Source: Nannochloris sp. 'desiccata' (Eukaryota > Chlorophyta > Trebouxiophyceae > Chlorellales > Chlorellaceae). From it: a stretch of DNA of 64,000 nt. Shown here one piece after another: positions 41,811-53,703 of the stretch (its first letter is position 1; every line of letters begins with the position of its first letter). The translations under genes were made by a program, and so were the position numbers. Below the pieces are notes generated by a model. That model searched no databases, was not told the DNA's origin, and worked only from the letters and a program-made list of their open reading frames with translations. Where the stretch lies: contig JAGTXX020000011.1 of assembly GCA_019044685.2 (NCBI GenBank), forward strand, positions 1,612,001 to 1,676,000, read 5' to 3'.

Positions 41811-43312
41811 CTACGCACCATCCATTGCGGCGACTTCACTACTTGTTGTAAACGTTTTACTCATACTTTGAGCACCAGCAGGTAATGCAGCCACCACAGT
41901 AGCTGCTGCATTTTGACTCATCGTCGCACCGTGACGAGCAATGACAGCAGACGCAGCGCGCGCAGCAACCCGTCCCATATTAGTCACATCAAGTTTCTTC
42001 ATAAATCCAAATAATAGACCAGCTGCGTAAGCATCTCCAGCTCCACATGTGTCAATTGGAGGTGTCTCGGTCCAATGTGGTGGGACGACATGCAGCTGCC
42101 CAAGAGCAGTCAAGATAGAACCATTGGCGCCATCTGTAACGCACACTAACGAGCAGTGAGGTCCTAAAGCTAAAGCAGCAGCTTCCGAAGACCACATGGA
42201 CGGAGGAACGTCAATAGCATGAGCTGGAACAGCACCTTCAGGGGCACATGCAACGAGCGCTGTTGCTTCACTAGCATTTGTAAATAAAAGGTCAATGCCG
42301 GAGTCAATTGCTTCCCAAATTTCACTTCCGTGACGTTCTACAACTCCAGCATCACCAGCAGTCATGGCGACGATGGTCCCATGGCGTTGGGCTGCTTGGA
42401 TTGCGCCGTGAATTGTTGTACCAGCTTCCGGCAATTCCCATAGATAACCCTCAATAACAAGCAGAGAAGATCTTGAAATAGCGTCTTCTAATCGAGGATC
42501 TATTGGGATTGCAGCAGGAGTGCCGAGATATGACAACATAGTTCTCTGTGCGTCTTTACTTGTGAGGACGACAACAGTACCTGTGTTGGCACCGTCAGTG
42601 GGTGGGGATACGACGTCAACGCCTGCACTCTTCATTTGAGCAGCATAAAACGAACCTAGACGATCACTGCCAATTAAACCAGACATGGCGACGTTGAGTT
42701 TTGGGTTACCTTGCAGCTCTGCAGCGGTACCAAGGCGGGACAAAGCCATCAATGTGTTAGATAAAGAACCCCCTGCAGTGATTTGATAAGACTCTCCTTC
42801 AAGTTTTTCCAAAATTTTACCGCGTTCTTCTACTGATATGAGTTTCCTAGCGCCTTTTTCTACCTCTAATTCTTCTAACCAGTTGTCGCCCACCGCCGCG
42901 CTAAAATCAATCATCGCTTGGCCAAGACCTAGAACGTCAATACGGCCATTAGAATCGGAAATTTCATCGACGTATGCGTAGAATTGGTCAGGTTCAGGGA
43001 ATCCAAGCTGGATATCTGCTCTTCTGTTGTGAGAATTGATTTGCACCGACCTGTTGAGAATCAAGAGATTTTTAGAAAAATCAAAAGACGTGTATAAGCA
43101 TTGATCGGAGGAGGACCACAGATTGTCTTAACGACGATTATATAAAAGTAAAGAAAGCAAATATGCAGATTTTTCAATGCTCACCTCTGAACTTGTGGAG
43201 CTGCATGCACGCCGGAACTTGCTCCTAATGAGTGATTAATTGACAATGTAGGAGTTTTCCTGGCATTATTTGGTTGCAATTTAGCACCTTGAAAGGCGCA
43301 AATTGAAGCCAT
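41811..43312 (-). CDS. NARA5: NARA5-type PfkB-family protein, plastid
   Basis: Resembles Arabidopsis NARA5 (At4g27600), a chloroplast PfkB-family protein needed for plastid-encoded photosynthetic protein accumulation. Two exons, 43185-43312 and 41811-43050, join in phase 2 (donor GTGAGC, acceptor CAACAG), giving 455 residues. The N-terminus is a Ser/Ala/Asn-rich transit peptide (MASICAFQGAKLQPNNARKT). The kinase fold has DVLGLGQAMIDFSAAVGDNW, ARKLISVEERGKILEKLEG, TAGGSLSNTLMALSRLG, AQRTMLSYLG, VIEGYLWELPE and the catalytic signature DTCGAGDAYAAGLLFGF. Each block lines up with NARA5 in order. The substrate of this subgroup is not established. Its presence argues for a photosynthetic host. Confidence 0.92.
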
Positions 43313-43668
43313 CTTTAATGATAAGCTAGCCGGCGAAATGCTGCAGTCTGAATGCAAATAATTTGTTTTGCAAAAGCGAACGGACTACCTCCCTTGCGGC
43401 ATGTAACCCGTTGCTTATCATATGAATACCAAGAGTTGATATTAAACCGGACAATGCACCACCATTGGCTTATAAGTTGGAACCTTGCGGCTGGCTGGGC
43501 TGGCTCGGCTGCTTCGTCCCCGATCAAGAGGCCGCCGCCCTGCTGATTGAAATTGAAAGGTTTCGGAAAAGTTTTACAAAGTTAAGGTTATCAAAAGTTC
43601 AAGGAAAAACTCATTTCTAATCTCAACATACTTAGTTATGTAGGTTAATCTCTTTATTACTTTTTACA
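43313..43668. other. intergenic region upstream of NARA5
   Basis: About 356 bases between the NARA5 start and copy 2 of the structured element. Probably holds the NARA5 promoter. Short overlapping frames here are not credible genes. Confidence 0.4.
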
Positions 43669-43730
43669 TAGGGGTGGCCTGAAGTTGCGTTTGTGACTTC
43701 TCACGATCCCTCGCGTTCCCTGTTGGGGTT
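43669..43730 (+). ncRNA. structured repeated element, copy 2
   Basis: A 62-base relative of the element at 15871-15933. The hairpin core GAAGTTGCGTTTGTGACTTC differs from copy 1 at five of twenty positions. Three are in the stem and all keep pairing as plus-strand RNA (U-G to U-A, C-G to U-G, G-C to G-U); the other two are in the loop. The flanking blocks GGGGTGGCCT, TCACGATCCC and CCCTGTTGGGGTT are unchanged. It lies 31 bases past the stop codon of the adenylyl cyclase gene, antisense to that transcript. Function is unknown. Confidence 0.55.
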
Positions 43731-43761
43731 TATTTTATTTAGTCAATACAGTATAATTTAT

Positions 43762-46700
43762 TTATTTTGTTGCACGCACACGGATACGCTGCAAACTAAA
43801 CGCTTCTTTAAGCGATCGTAACTGCTGCCCATGCCCATCCCCTCCGCCGTCACCATAATTGGAATTCTCCTTACAGCCGTGTCTTGAAGAAGCCCTACTT
43901 GCATGACCTCCACACCCTTTCGCTCTCCTTAGCGCTACTCGAACATGTTCCCTCACAATGTACAGCGCAGATCCTTGCTGTATGCGACGAGGACCTCCAG
44001 CCAGATACTCACAGATCCAAAGTATATATCTATAATTTGAAAAATTAAGCTGCCATTCAGAAGATGCCGCCACGACTGCTGCCAGCATTGCCACAGCAAT
44101 GAGTGTCTCTGTTTGTTCAATATGGAACCCATCGTCTTTCTCGGGTTCTAATTTCGCCAACGTAGCAAAATCCCCAGCTAAAGTGGCGCGTATCAAGCTC
44201 GTACTATCAGGCAAGGCGCCATAAGATGTATCATTGTTTTTTTTTCTTGTTCCGATGCTTTGAGTAGCATATATTTTCACTCGCCCAGCTAAATTCTTCA
44301 ACAGTTTGACTGCTTTACTAGATTTTTCCAACTTTATTGCCTTTTCACTTGCCTTTTGGTACTCTTCAGACCACGGCATGGGGACGTGCAGCAGATATAA
44401 GGCCCGTAAACAATGGACTATCGATGCTTTCTGGCTATCACAGTTCCCATGGAGAGGAACGCCTTTAATTCTTACTGCAGAACATGGTAACGGAGCTGTT
44501 GAAGACGCTGCTATAGTTTGGTGTTCGTCTTCGGTGTTCTCCCCGTCTGATAATAACAACGCAGCTGCAGCACACCGTTCCCACCGAGCCCGTCGGCACT
44601 CCACTACCAAATCTGGTCGAGCGTTAAAGCTCCCAGTTGGGTGGGGCTGGACGAGAGCGTTCGCCATGATGGTGGCATTGTGTAGGAGAGAGACTTCTTC
44701 ATCAAAAGAACCAGAAAGAGATGCCTCGGACGCTGCACGTTCCCACCAATCGATCGCTTGAAGAGTCGCTTGCCACTCTGTCGTCTCGACTCCCAAGGCC
44801 GCTTGGCTCCAATGATAGGCAATAATAGCAGGAGGGATAGCTCTTCTACCACTATATGGATTACTCTTATTACTAGTAGTATTCATGAACCCACTATAAC
44901 TGTTCGCACCACCACCACCACCACCACCAGCGCTAGCAGCAGCAGGAGTGTTATTATTTCCAAACCTAGCCATCGCTGCAGCTAAACGAGCTTGCCACTC
45001 TCGACGTTGTGTTAATGGAATCATATCCCAGACAATATCACGTCCTAATACATCGGTGAATTGCCACGTGGAATTGCTTGTACGGTCGAGCAGAGGGTCA
45101 CGACTCCTGCCACCACCACCACCAAAGAGATCGCTTTGTTTTGTAAGAAATCCAGCTGCAGCTAATGCTTGTAAATTTGCCTGTAAACGCCTCATAGACG
45201 GATTCTTCGGATGTGCAGCTTGCAATAAATCAGAATAAACAGTAGCGCCCATGACCGAGGCCACTTTCAATGTAAGCTGCTCATCGGGTCGAAGGCGATC
45301 TACTCGTGCAGGCACAATAGAGTGTACGTTCACAGTAGCACGGACAAAGTCCATACCTACACGAGCGACCTCGACCATAGACGCATCTGCAGAAAGCACG
45401 CTGCTAGGCATTCCAGCAGCAGCTGCGACCGCAGCAGAGGAGATTATAGTTGGAGCGGTACCGGAGGTAGGTCTCCCACGTGCGATTTCTTGCGCTCGAA
45501 TTTTGAAAAACAAACACATTTGTTGTAGATATGCAGGCATACCAGCTGATTTTTCATACAAAAGCTGTGTTGCTGCCCACGGGACGTCTGAACCGTCAAC
45601 AAGCGACTCTGATATAAAGCGGCCTGTTTCCTCTAAAGAGAAATTTTTTAAAGTAATACGTTCTGAACCATCTCTCCACAGAGCTCCCTCATAATATTCA
45701 GCTAATTTACGAGAAAAGACTTCATCAGGTCCTATCCCACCAGGGGCAGCGGAGGGAAGGCCATTTGGGCCGATTGGTGTCGTGGGCATCTCTCCAGGTT
45801 TGGGGAGCGGTAGTTGGTGAGATTTACTACTATACCTAGGAGCATCAAGACCAAGAGGCAGAGACGGTGTCTGTTTAGCGCTTGGCAAAGGTATTACTGG
45901 CCGTAATGTACACATGAAGAGTACTTCTTTCTGGCAGGATGTAAGCATCGCCAGTAAGAGCCGCCAGGACAGGCCATCAAAAAGGTGAACGTCATCAAAA
46001 ACAATGAATAAAGGAGCGTGTGCAGCGACAAATTCACGTACAATAGCGACAAGTAATCCACGCATCTTTAAAGCGCGTAATTGTGGGCTCATTTCAGCTG
46101 GAGGTAATGCTGGTCTAGCTGTTCCACCAGCGCCACTCTTGTTGCTGACATGTATAGCACTGCTCGCTCCACCCTGCGAGTCAAGTGATGCTCCATTGTG
46201 GTTGCTAGCAGAGGAATCAGGACGCCCAGGATCAAGATTCCGTGCTGAAACGGATATTCCAGAATATTGAATGCGGCATTGTGCAGCACTAAAACTCCTA
46301 CTACTGCTACTATCATCAGGTATTCTCAAGGTTAACCCGCTTTCTTCTCCCTTACTGGCAATGCCATCATCGCTGTCTTTTATTATTGCATCAATGACAG
46401 CCAAATCTGACGCTGGAACATGATTGAACGTATGCGCTCTTGCCTTTAACAGCACCGACACGTCATCGACAGCAAAGAGCCCTCCCCGACGAGCAGCTGA
46501 AGCCCGCTGAGCCGCACCGGCAAGTGCCACAGGGAGCTCTTCTACTCTCAATCCCAGAGCAGAAGCAATCACAGGTCTCCAAACAGCATAATCAGGAACA
46601 TTTTGAGCTAATCGGACCGCTAAATCTGAGGCTACAAACCCTTGCTCTTTAGAAAAAGCGGAAGAAAAAGAAGTCGATGACACTCCTCCCTCTTCCCCTG

Positions 46701-49700
46701 CCAGAGCTCTTCTCTTGGCGCTTCGTTCAATGTCAATATTAAATATCATGCGAAAGACACGTCTCCAAGGGTTCAACGGCTCTGATTGACGCATAGCACG
46801 CCCAGCGCTGGCGATGACGATGCATCGTTGACGTAATGGAGCAAAGCCTTCTCCCCAAGCAATCTCTTCTATAAGACGAGATTTGCCCACTCCAGTGCCT
46901 CCTTCTACAAACAAAGCACCACCACCACGGCCGTCGACGAGATCAGCAAGACGGGATCCTGCAGCTGAGAGTTCTTTCTCTCTTCCTACTAACGGAGCAA
47001 AGCTGTTTGTTGTTATTTGGAGAGGGTTGCGCTGGACAGAATCGCCAAATTTATGTACGTCAGATGAAGGCTCTGTTGGATTCCCCTTATTTAACATAAT
47101 TTCTTGGGTAGCTTTTAGTAATAAATCGTGGTTTTTCACAGCCGCTTCTTTCTTCTGTAAGGTGGTTGTCGCTGTTGTCTTCACCAAAGGAGGCAGCCCA
47201 CTCTTTGACATTCCTTTCTCCACAGAATCTTGTTGTTGTTGATGATGATCTTCCTGTTGTTGTTGATGCATATTTCGGTCGTGTTCCTTCTGCGCTGCAT
47301 TTAAAAATTGTGGCAGAACCGGGGAGTCATCAAAAACGACATCAGTCATGCCTGTAACAGTCCATTGATCTCTTGGGGACACTTTAAACGCTCTCAAAGG
47401 CTGAGCTCTTCCCTTGACGGGTACAGAATCTAGTGCAGTATAATCAGCTACAGGAGCAGCCATCCAACGCGTCGGTTCATCGCATAAGACCGGACCGAGC
47501 TCAGGATTTTTACTCGCTCTCACCATAAGCCGTGCAGCGAAATTGATAGCATCGCCAAACACCGTATACTCTGCTCTTCTACTGGAACCTACAACCCCAC
47601 AGAATAAGTTCCCGGTGGTCACACCTGCAACAGCAGCGTACCCCTGGCGTTGTAAATTTGAAACGACTGCAAGGGCTGCTTGGACGCCACGAGCAGGAGA
47701 GTCTTCATGAGATCTGCCAGGTAAACCGAAAGCACAAAGAGCTATATAGCCTTTTTCGTCGCATCTCATTTGTAAAAAAAAGCCACCGTCTTGATGCATA
47801 CGGCCTTGAGCAGCTTGGGTGACAGATTGCACCGCAGCGAGGCTCTCGGCAGGTCCGCCGCTTTTTTGAGTATCGAGAGAAGGGAAGCCTAGAAAGACTA
47901 CTGTACAGACTCTGACCTCATTGACAGAGTCAATGTGGCCCGATTCTACACGGGAGCGGACGTTGAAAGGCACATGGGACCTTAGAATCTGCAGAGAAAG
48001 AAGAAAAATGTAAAAACACGTATTTTGAATGAATGAACACCTGATTGTAAAAGCTCGAGTACTTACTTGGTATGCATCAACGCGCTCTTGAGGCGAAAGA
48101 GAAGATAATCTGATACACTCTGTCATAATTTGACTATTTAACCCAGGCCTTGACCGCATCTGATTACCACCAGTACCACCATTTTCCATCATCATGATCA
48201 GCTCGGCAGCGCCATCTGAGAACTTGATTAATTCAGCATCACGTGCAAGTACATGCGCAACTTCTTTAGAAACAACAACATTGCCTGAACTCGCGTGGCA
48301 TTCAGTTTCTTTCAGCTGCTTAATAGGGCCTCTACAAGTTTTCTTAACATGAAGAGTGTCGGTCGGTGTTTTCTCACCACCACCACTATTACCACTATGC
48401 CCGCCCTGTTCTTTCTTTTTCTCTATATTTTCCTGGTATACTTCTTCGTTATCATCAGCATCAGCAACAAAGAATTCCCATCGGGCTGCTTCGGGGCACC
48501 CTTCTGTTGTTGGTTCAAGTACCCCGCCAACACGATACGCACACAAGGTACCAGCAGCGAGGGTCACTTTCAAAGAGAGAAGGTCGTCAGGTAAGCCATC
48601 AGTGACGAAATTCAAAGGGGCAGAATCTTGACCGGTAAGAGGAGGTGAAAGTCTCTCTGGAGTAGCAGCAGCTGTTGTACTATAGTCTCGGTAGCCTAGC
48701 CCGCCGGCCCCAAAAGAAAAAGAGGACTGTGTTGGGCCTGGTACGTCTTGACCACCACCATACGCACTGCTACGAGGACTTCCAGGTGGAGAATTCTGAG
48801 GTGAAGTAGGCGCTGACTTAGACGCTGTGGGGTGGAGCACACGTTGTTTTAAATCTTCTCTGAATAACATCATGGAGGAAAAGTCACCGCCATCACGACT
48901 GGTAGCACTATATACTGAAGAGGGATATTCACTAGTACTAAACGCGCTATTACTTCGTTGATTTTGGTGGTAGGGAGGGTGGAACTGGGAGGTCGTGGTG
49001 GATGAATATGTGCTGCCTTGACGGCGGACGGTGCCACCCCCACCCGCCCCATCCACGCTATTCACTCTACTAGGGTGAAGAGAAGAATTATTGTTGTCTT
49101 CGTTGGCTTCTTGTGACGGTCCGAATCTAAAGGCACGGGCTACTAGCTTGCGAACAGTAGATGGCCACGCCACTTCTCCACCCCGGCCACCGCCACCATC
49201 TACTTCTCTTTCAGAGACAGATGGCAACCGTGGTGCTATCGGTCCCCTATCCACCAGATTATTATAACCAACTCCATCGACGTTAGTAAAGCTACCAAAT
49301 GAATTAGTCCTATTCCTCATAGCCATACTACTGGCATTACTCGTCATCGAGGCAGCTGCGCTGACGACACTGGCATCTGATGGCGTTCTTTGCAAACTCA
49401 GGCTATCGATAATGTTGTCGACAACGTCCTGGCGACCTATGAAACTGTCATGGGCGTAGGTGGTGGTGTATATAGTACCAGGCGCAGACTTTGGACGAGT
49501 TTGCTGTTGCGTATGCGTGTTCCCAGAGGAAGGCAAAATGCCACTGGCAGCAGCAGCAGGTGCTGCTGCTGTTTCAAGTGCAGTTGGCGTCCCGCCATCG
49601 TCTTGTTCTTGTTCTTCGCTTAATGGACGAACAGGCAAAGGCGGAGGCCGTACTTTCAACAGTGTTCCTCCAAGAAACGCTTCAGCAAGACCAGTGAGGG

Positions 49701-52192
49701 TACTTTGGTGAATAGCTCGGATAATTTGAGCTTCTTCTTCTTCTTCAGTGGGATGGTTCCGCTGTTTCTCGTCTCCGCGAGCATGATCTTCTGTCTGTCC
49801 TACCGCTGCCGCAGCTGGTGAAGTTTTTAATCTGCCAACAACATCCGCTTTTTTTGCAAGATCGAGTATATCAGATGCACTTCGTGTCTTCGTAATGGTA
49901 GTACGCAAAGATGCAGAACCGTTGGTACTAGTAAGTGTATCCTTGCTGCCACCTCGGACACCACCGTCTTCTTTTTCTTCCTCCAGCCAGTCCATCCAAA
50001 GCTCTTCTTCCTCTTCCCCTCCTTTACAAGGATACCGCCTCTTCTTACCATTCCCATTTGTACTGCTACTACCACCAGAAGTATTATTTTTCGCTAAATC
50101 CAAGTAATTTATTCCGCTATTAATAATTCTTAACGGCCCACTCAGCGCCTTTGAACCTGCTTGCAGTGGCATTGTACCCATATATGCAGCCGTTCGAGCG
50201 ACTTTTTGGCCAGTTTTCGCTGCTTTTCTATTAAAAGAAACAGCAGTTTGAAATCCAACGGACGCACCACGACGTAGCAGACTTCCTTCACTAGCAACAT
50301 CACTAGCCCCAGTGGCGCTCGGTTGCCGCACAAACTTACTTCCTTGCCTCACAACTTGTGTTCTCGGCACAGCAATTGCTTCTCCAGTTGACAACATACT
50401 CATAACTCCAAACTTATCAACCAGCTCTTTTGCCGCTACAGTAGCACGCCGTGTTGCTGCGCCAAGACCTCCATCATTAGAAATATTAGCAGCAGCAGTG
50501 GCAATCTCCTCCTTTGTCGGGGCAAAAACGATCAACATGGCATCGCCTGCAAACTTGGAGACATCTCCGCCATGAAGGGTCACGAGATCTATAACTTGAG
50601 CGAAATATGAGTTCATACAACGTGTCAGGAGCTCTACACCGCCCGGTCCAGTCCGCGTAAGTGCCTCGGTCAATGAAGTAAAACCAGAAATATCAGCAAT
50701 CGCAATCGCCGCTTGAAACGATATAGATTCTGCTTTCATTTCTGTGTCAAGACGCCATGTAGATGGGGTTGTAGAGTGGTGAGAATGGGTGTGATGCTGC
50801 GCAAATGCATCTTGATTGTGGTCGAGGTCTAAGGAGAAACATTGTTGTAAACTTGGCTGTGGCGGCAGAGTTGATATTGAATCATTAGTAGAATTTTTAA
50901 TAGATCGAACAAATCTACGTTGATTTGGAGGCGTCAATATATCGTCACGAAGCATATGCGGTGCAAATGGAGCCAGTAAAGGCCATAGTCGCTCAGCTGC
51001 AGCTGCACGGAGCTCGACGGGAACTGAAGGCGGCGCACCGGGTGTTAACATAGGGGCAGGGGAGAGGGGTATTCCACAACTTGCTTCTGCTGTTGGAGTA
51101 GGTATTGCAGCCATGGATGGGGTGTAGCTCACGTCAATACGCAGATTACTAAGAAAACTACTCCCTGTTGCTCCAGGCGTTTTCTCTATTGCAGCCGCAG
51201 AAGCTGGTGGCGTCTTCATATCAGCAGGCCCCCTGTCCGTAGGAGCATCTGCCACAGGTAAAGCAGGTATTGTAGGTGGTGTGATGTACGATGCTGATTC
51301 TGGCCTCAAAGTGTTACTTTCAATCTTTTCAGCAGCAGCAGCATCACACAGTTGTGACGGCACAGCCCCTGCTCCTGCTCTTGCTAGTCGTGTTGGAGTT
51401 CCAGCTTTGCCACCTTCAGCCAAGTTTGAAAGAAGCTCTCCCCACGGTGATGGCTCGATTGCTTCTGGGCGCTGTGGTTTTCCCGCATTTGCATCAGTAC
51501 CGCTGCCGTCAGCGGTACTAGCAACACCAGAGGCACTAGAGGAAGGTCGGGAGCTAGTACGAGAATAGCTTGGATGCTTTTGAATAGCTGCTGCTTCCCA
51601 CACTGCTTCTTTCAGACTGACTCCCTTGGGTGTTTGTAACACTGTTAGGCCTTCACGGTCGCCATAACCCTCATCTGCAGAGAGAAGAGAACGTTGAAAA
51701 CAATAAAACAACCAACTATCCGGAAATTCTGCCAAAAGGAAGGGTTTATTTACTATCTATAATATTACCTGTTTCACCTTCATCCTGTTGCCCTTTCTCT
51801 AATCGAATGAAATGTTGCCGAAGATCTACCCCCGGCAACAATATTCTAGTCTCTCGAGCCCCGTCTGGTCTTTCTAGTCCACTTAAAGCGAGCTCTAAAG
51901 GAGCAGCGAGACGAGAATCCGCACGAGATACAGAACGAGGTATTCTAAAGCTCGATGATGTTGAGAGCTCTGGGCTCAGAGGGGTATTTGTGGGGATAGA
52001 AGGAGGGCTACCTCCACCGCCACCGCCACCGCCATCGTTATTTGCCGGGACCGTTAGTCCTGCTTTATTATTGCAACGTGGCGACAAATCAAATGGGCTT
52101 CTCGATGTATCTAGACCACCAGAACTTATGGACACCTTTGGCGGGGACTGAGGCTTTATGTCGTCTCCAGCGTCAGGAGTTTTGTCGGTCAT
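43762..52192 (-). CDS. giant soluble-type adenylyl cyclase (ADCY10-like)
   Basis: Class III nucleotide cyclase of the bicarbonate-stimulated soluble adenylyl cyclase type, producing cAMP in the cytosol or cilium. Exon 1 is 51769-52192 (MTDKTPDAGDD), joined in phase 1 to 43762-51674, with a 78-base intron at 47989-48066 inside. Assembled length is about 2,752 residues. Cyclase domain C1 near residues 460-600 has ADISGFTSLTEALTRTG and GGDVSKFAGDAMLIVF with both metal Asp. A disordered linker of about 770 residues follows. C2 near 1370-1560 has VAGVTTGNLFCGVVGSS and EYTVFGDAINFAARLM. Next comes an AAA/STAND-like ATPase with Walker A EGGTGVGKSRLIEEI near 1710 and Walker B LFIVFDDVHLFD near 2008. 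Helical repeats complete it. The C-terminal region is likely TPR-like. Long Ser, Gly and Asn runs inflate the linkers. Confidence 0.92.
47989..48066 (-). other. 78-base stop-free intron in the adenylyl cyclase gene
   Basis: Donor GTAAGT and acceptor CTCTGCAG flank 78 bases that are a multiple of three with no in-frame stop. Read through, they would add 26 hydrophobic residues (including FIQNTCFYIFLLSLQ) between VDAYQ and ILRSHVPF, immediately before the C2 domain. Splicing restores a smooth sAC-like sequence. Confidence 0.75.
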
Positions 52193-52602
52193 GGTGGAGA
52201 TCACTCAACAATGCAAGCTGAACAGGGGGTTGTTCAAAATGCGAGAATTGGACAAACCTAGGCTGAGATGAGCACCCATTTCTATCGTTTATTGGGGTTT
52301 ATCTCACAAGTTACTCTAACAAGAAGAAGGTTGGAAGTAATACCAACAGAGAAAACTGGAGATCACTACAGGTAGGAAAAGTTCAGAAGAGTCCACCTAG
52401 ACTGCTCTCTATCTCATATTCAGTGCGACCCTATTTATGGATTTTTTGCGTTAAATTTGGAGGGCTTCAAGCTCCCAAACCCAACCTTTGAATCGTGCTT
52501 CGCTTTTTGAGAGTTTTGTGCTGCGCTATAACTCGATTTCTCACAGACCCAAAATGCATTTCAAATTCCATGGAATAAGGGCAACTATCCACATCATTCA
52601 TC
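52193..52602. promoter_or_regulatory. divergent intergenic region sAC/COX11
   Basis: About 410 bases between head-to-head genes. A minus-strand open frame (52467-52688) with a CDRC motif overlaps the COX11 first exon; I treat it as a probable shadow. No regulatory motif was recognised. Confidence 0.35.
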
Positions 52603-53664
52603 ATGTCCTTGCGGCGCAGCGCTTTTAGCTGCCTTAGAGCTGCATTACAACGATCACATAATTCAAGTGGTGGCTGCACAACAGTCATTTCTTCAGCAGC
52701 TATAGGCCTTCCACCAAGCGCAACAGCTTTACTTAGATCCTCAGAGTATGTGTCACCGAGCTGGTCTCGTATTTCAGCCTTGCAGTTGACTAATTTGCGT
52801 GGATTTAGTTCAGTGCCCCGGCAACATATGGCTCGCCAACAGGCTCAGAGAAAAGTGTCTGATCAGGGGATGTATTTGGTAAGATATATAGATTCTTGTT
52901 CAATATACTTGCAGTTTTTATGAATACTATCAAGGGAGGGGCAAGAAATGACCGTAGAAAAATGCATTATTCAATCTCCGTGATCTTGTGCATTCACGGC
53001 CCCAAAGAAAAATATAGTAAAATGCCACCAAAATAACCAGTGTATTCCTTTTTATTTGCTCCAGTTTGCCGTCGTAGTTGGTATGATCGGCCTTACCTAC
53101 GCTGCTGTCCCTTTATATCGCATGTTTTGCCAAGCAACCGGTTTTGGAGGCACAGTCAAAGAAGGACGCAGCGTTGAAGAAAAACTACGCCGGAGAGAAG
53201 AAGAACGCAATGAAACCTTAGAAGCAGCTGCAGCACAATGCCAACTCACTGTCAATTTCAATGCTGACGTGTCAGATGGTCTCCCTTGGAAATTTGTACC
53301 TACACAGCGGTCGGTCAAAATCCACCCTGGACAAAGCACCCTCGCTTTCTATACAGCTCACAATACCAGCGACCATGCAATTACAGGGGTTTCTACGTAT
53401 AATGTCGCTCCACAGCAAGTAGGACAGTATTTTAATAAGGTACAATGTTTTTGTTTTGAAGAGCAGCGGTTGAGAGCAGGTGAAAAAGTCGATATGCCAG
53501 TTTTCTTTTATATAGATCCGGAGTTTGCTACAGATGTTAGAATGCGTGGTATAGAGAATATTACGCTGAGCTATACGTTCTTTAAAGTGGCAGAAGATAA
53601 TGGGGATGATGATGAGGTCGTACAAGAGACAGTTGGCGGTGTTGTTAGGGACAGATGGGGATAA
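52603..53664 (+). CDS. COX11: COX11 copper-delivery protein, C-terminus replaced
   Basis: COX11 is an inner-mitochondrial-membrane protein that places copper into the CuB site of COX1. Two exons, 52603-52878 and 53065-53664, join in phase 0 (donor GTAAGA, acceptor CTCCAG), giving 291 residues. The N-terminus is an Arg/Ser-rich mitochondrial presequence (MSLRRSAFSCLRAALQRS). The membrane span and next segment are VVVGMIGLTYAAVPLYRMFC, then QATGFGGT. The copper-binding motif CFCF is in [12 protein letters not shown], followed by [15 protein letters not shown] and [11 protein letters not shown]. The last 208 bases before residues RDRWG are duplicated at 58139-58346, and the residues after GGVV come from unrelated sequence. 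The conserved fold is complete, so the protein is probably functional. Confidence 0.93.
53439..53646 (+). repeat. 208 bp direct repeat, COX11 3' end, left copy
   Basis: 207 of 208 bases match 58139-58346, exactly 4,700 bp downstream. The one visible difference is a silent A/G change (CAA/CAG) at 53445/58145. The repeat lies inside the COX11 last exon and ends after GGTGTTGTT. Confidence 0.95.
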
Positions 53665-53703
53665 TAACTTGAGTGTAAAATGCGACCCCAACTTAGTATA
53701 TAA

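Noticed and set aside
52467..52688. Minus-strand ORF with CDRC motif
   Set aside because: It overlaps the COX11 presequence exon on the opposite strand and matches nothing I recognise; the COX11 reading is much better supported.
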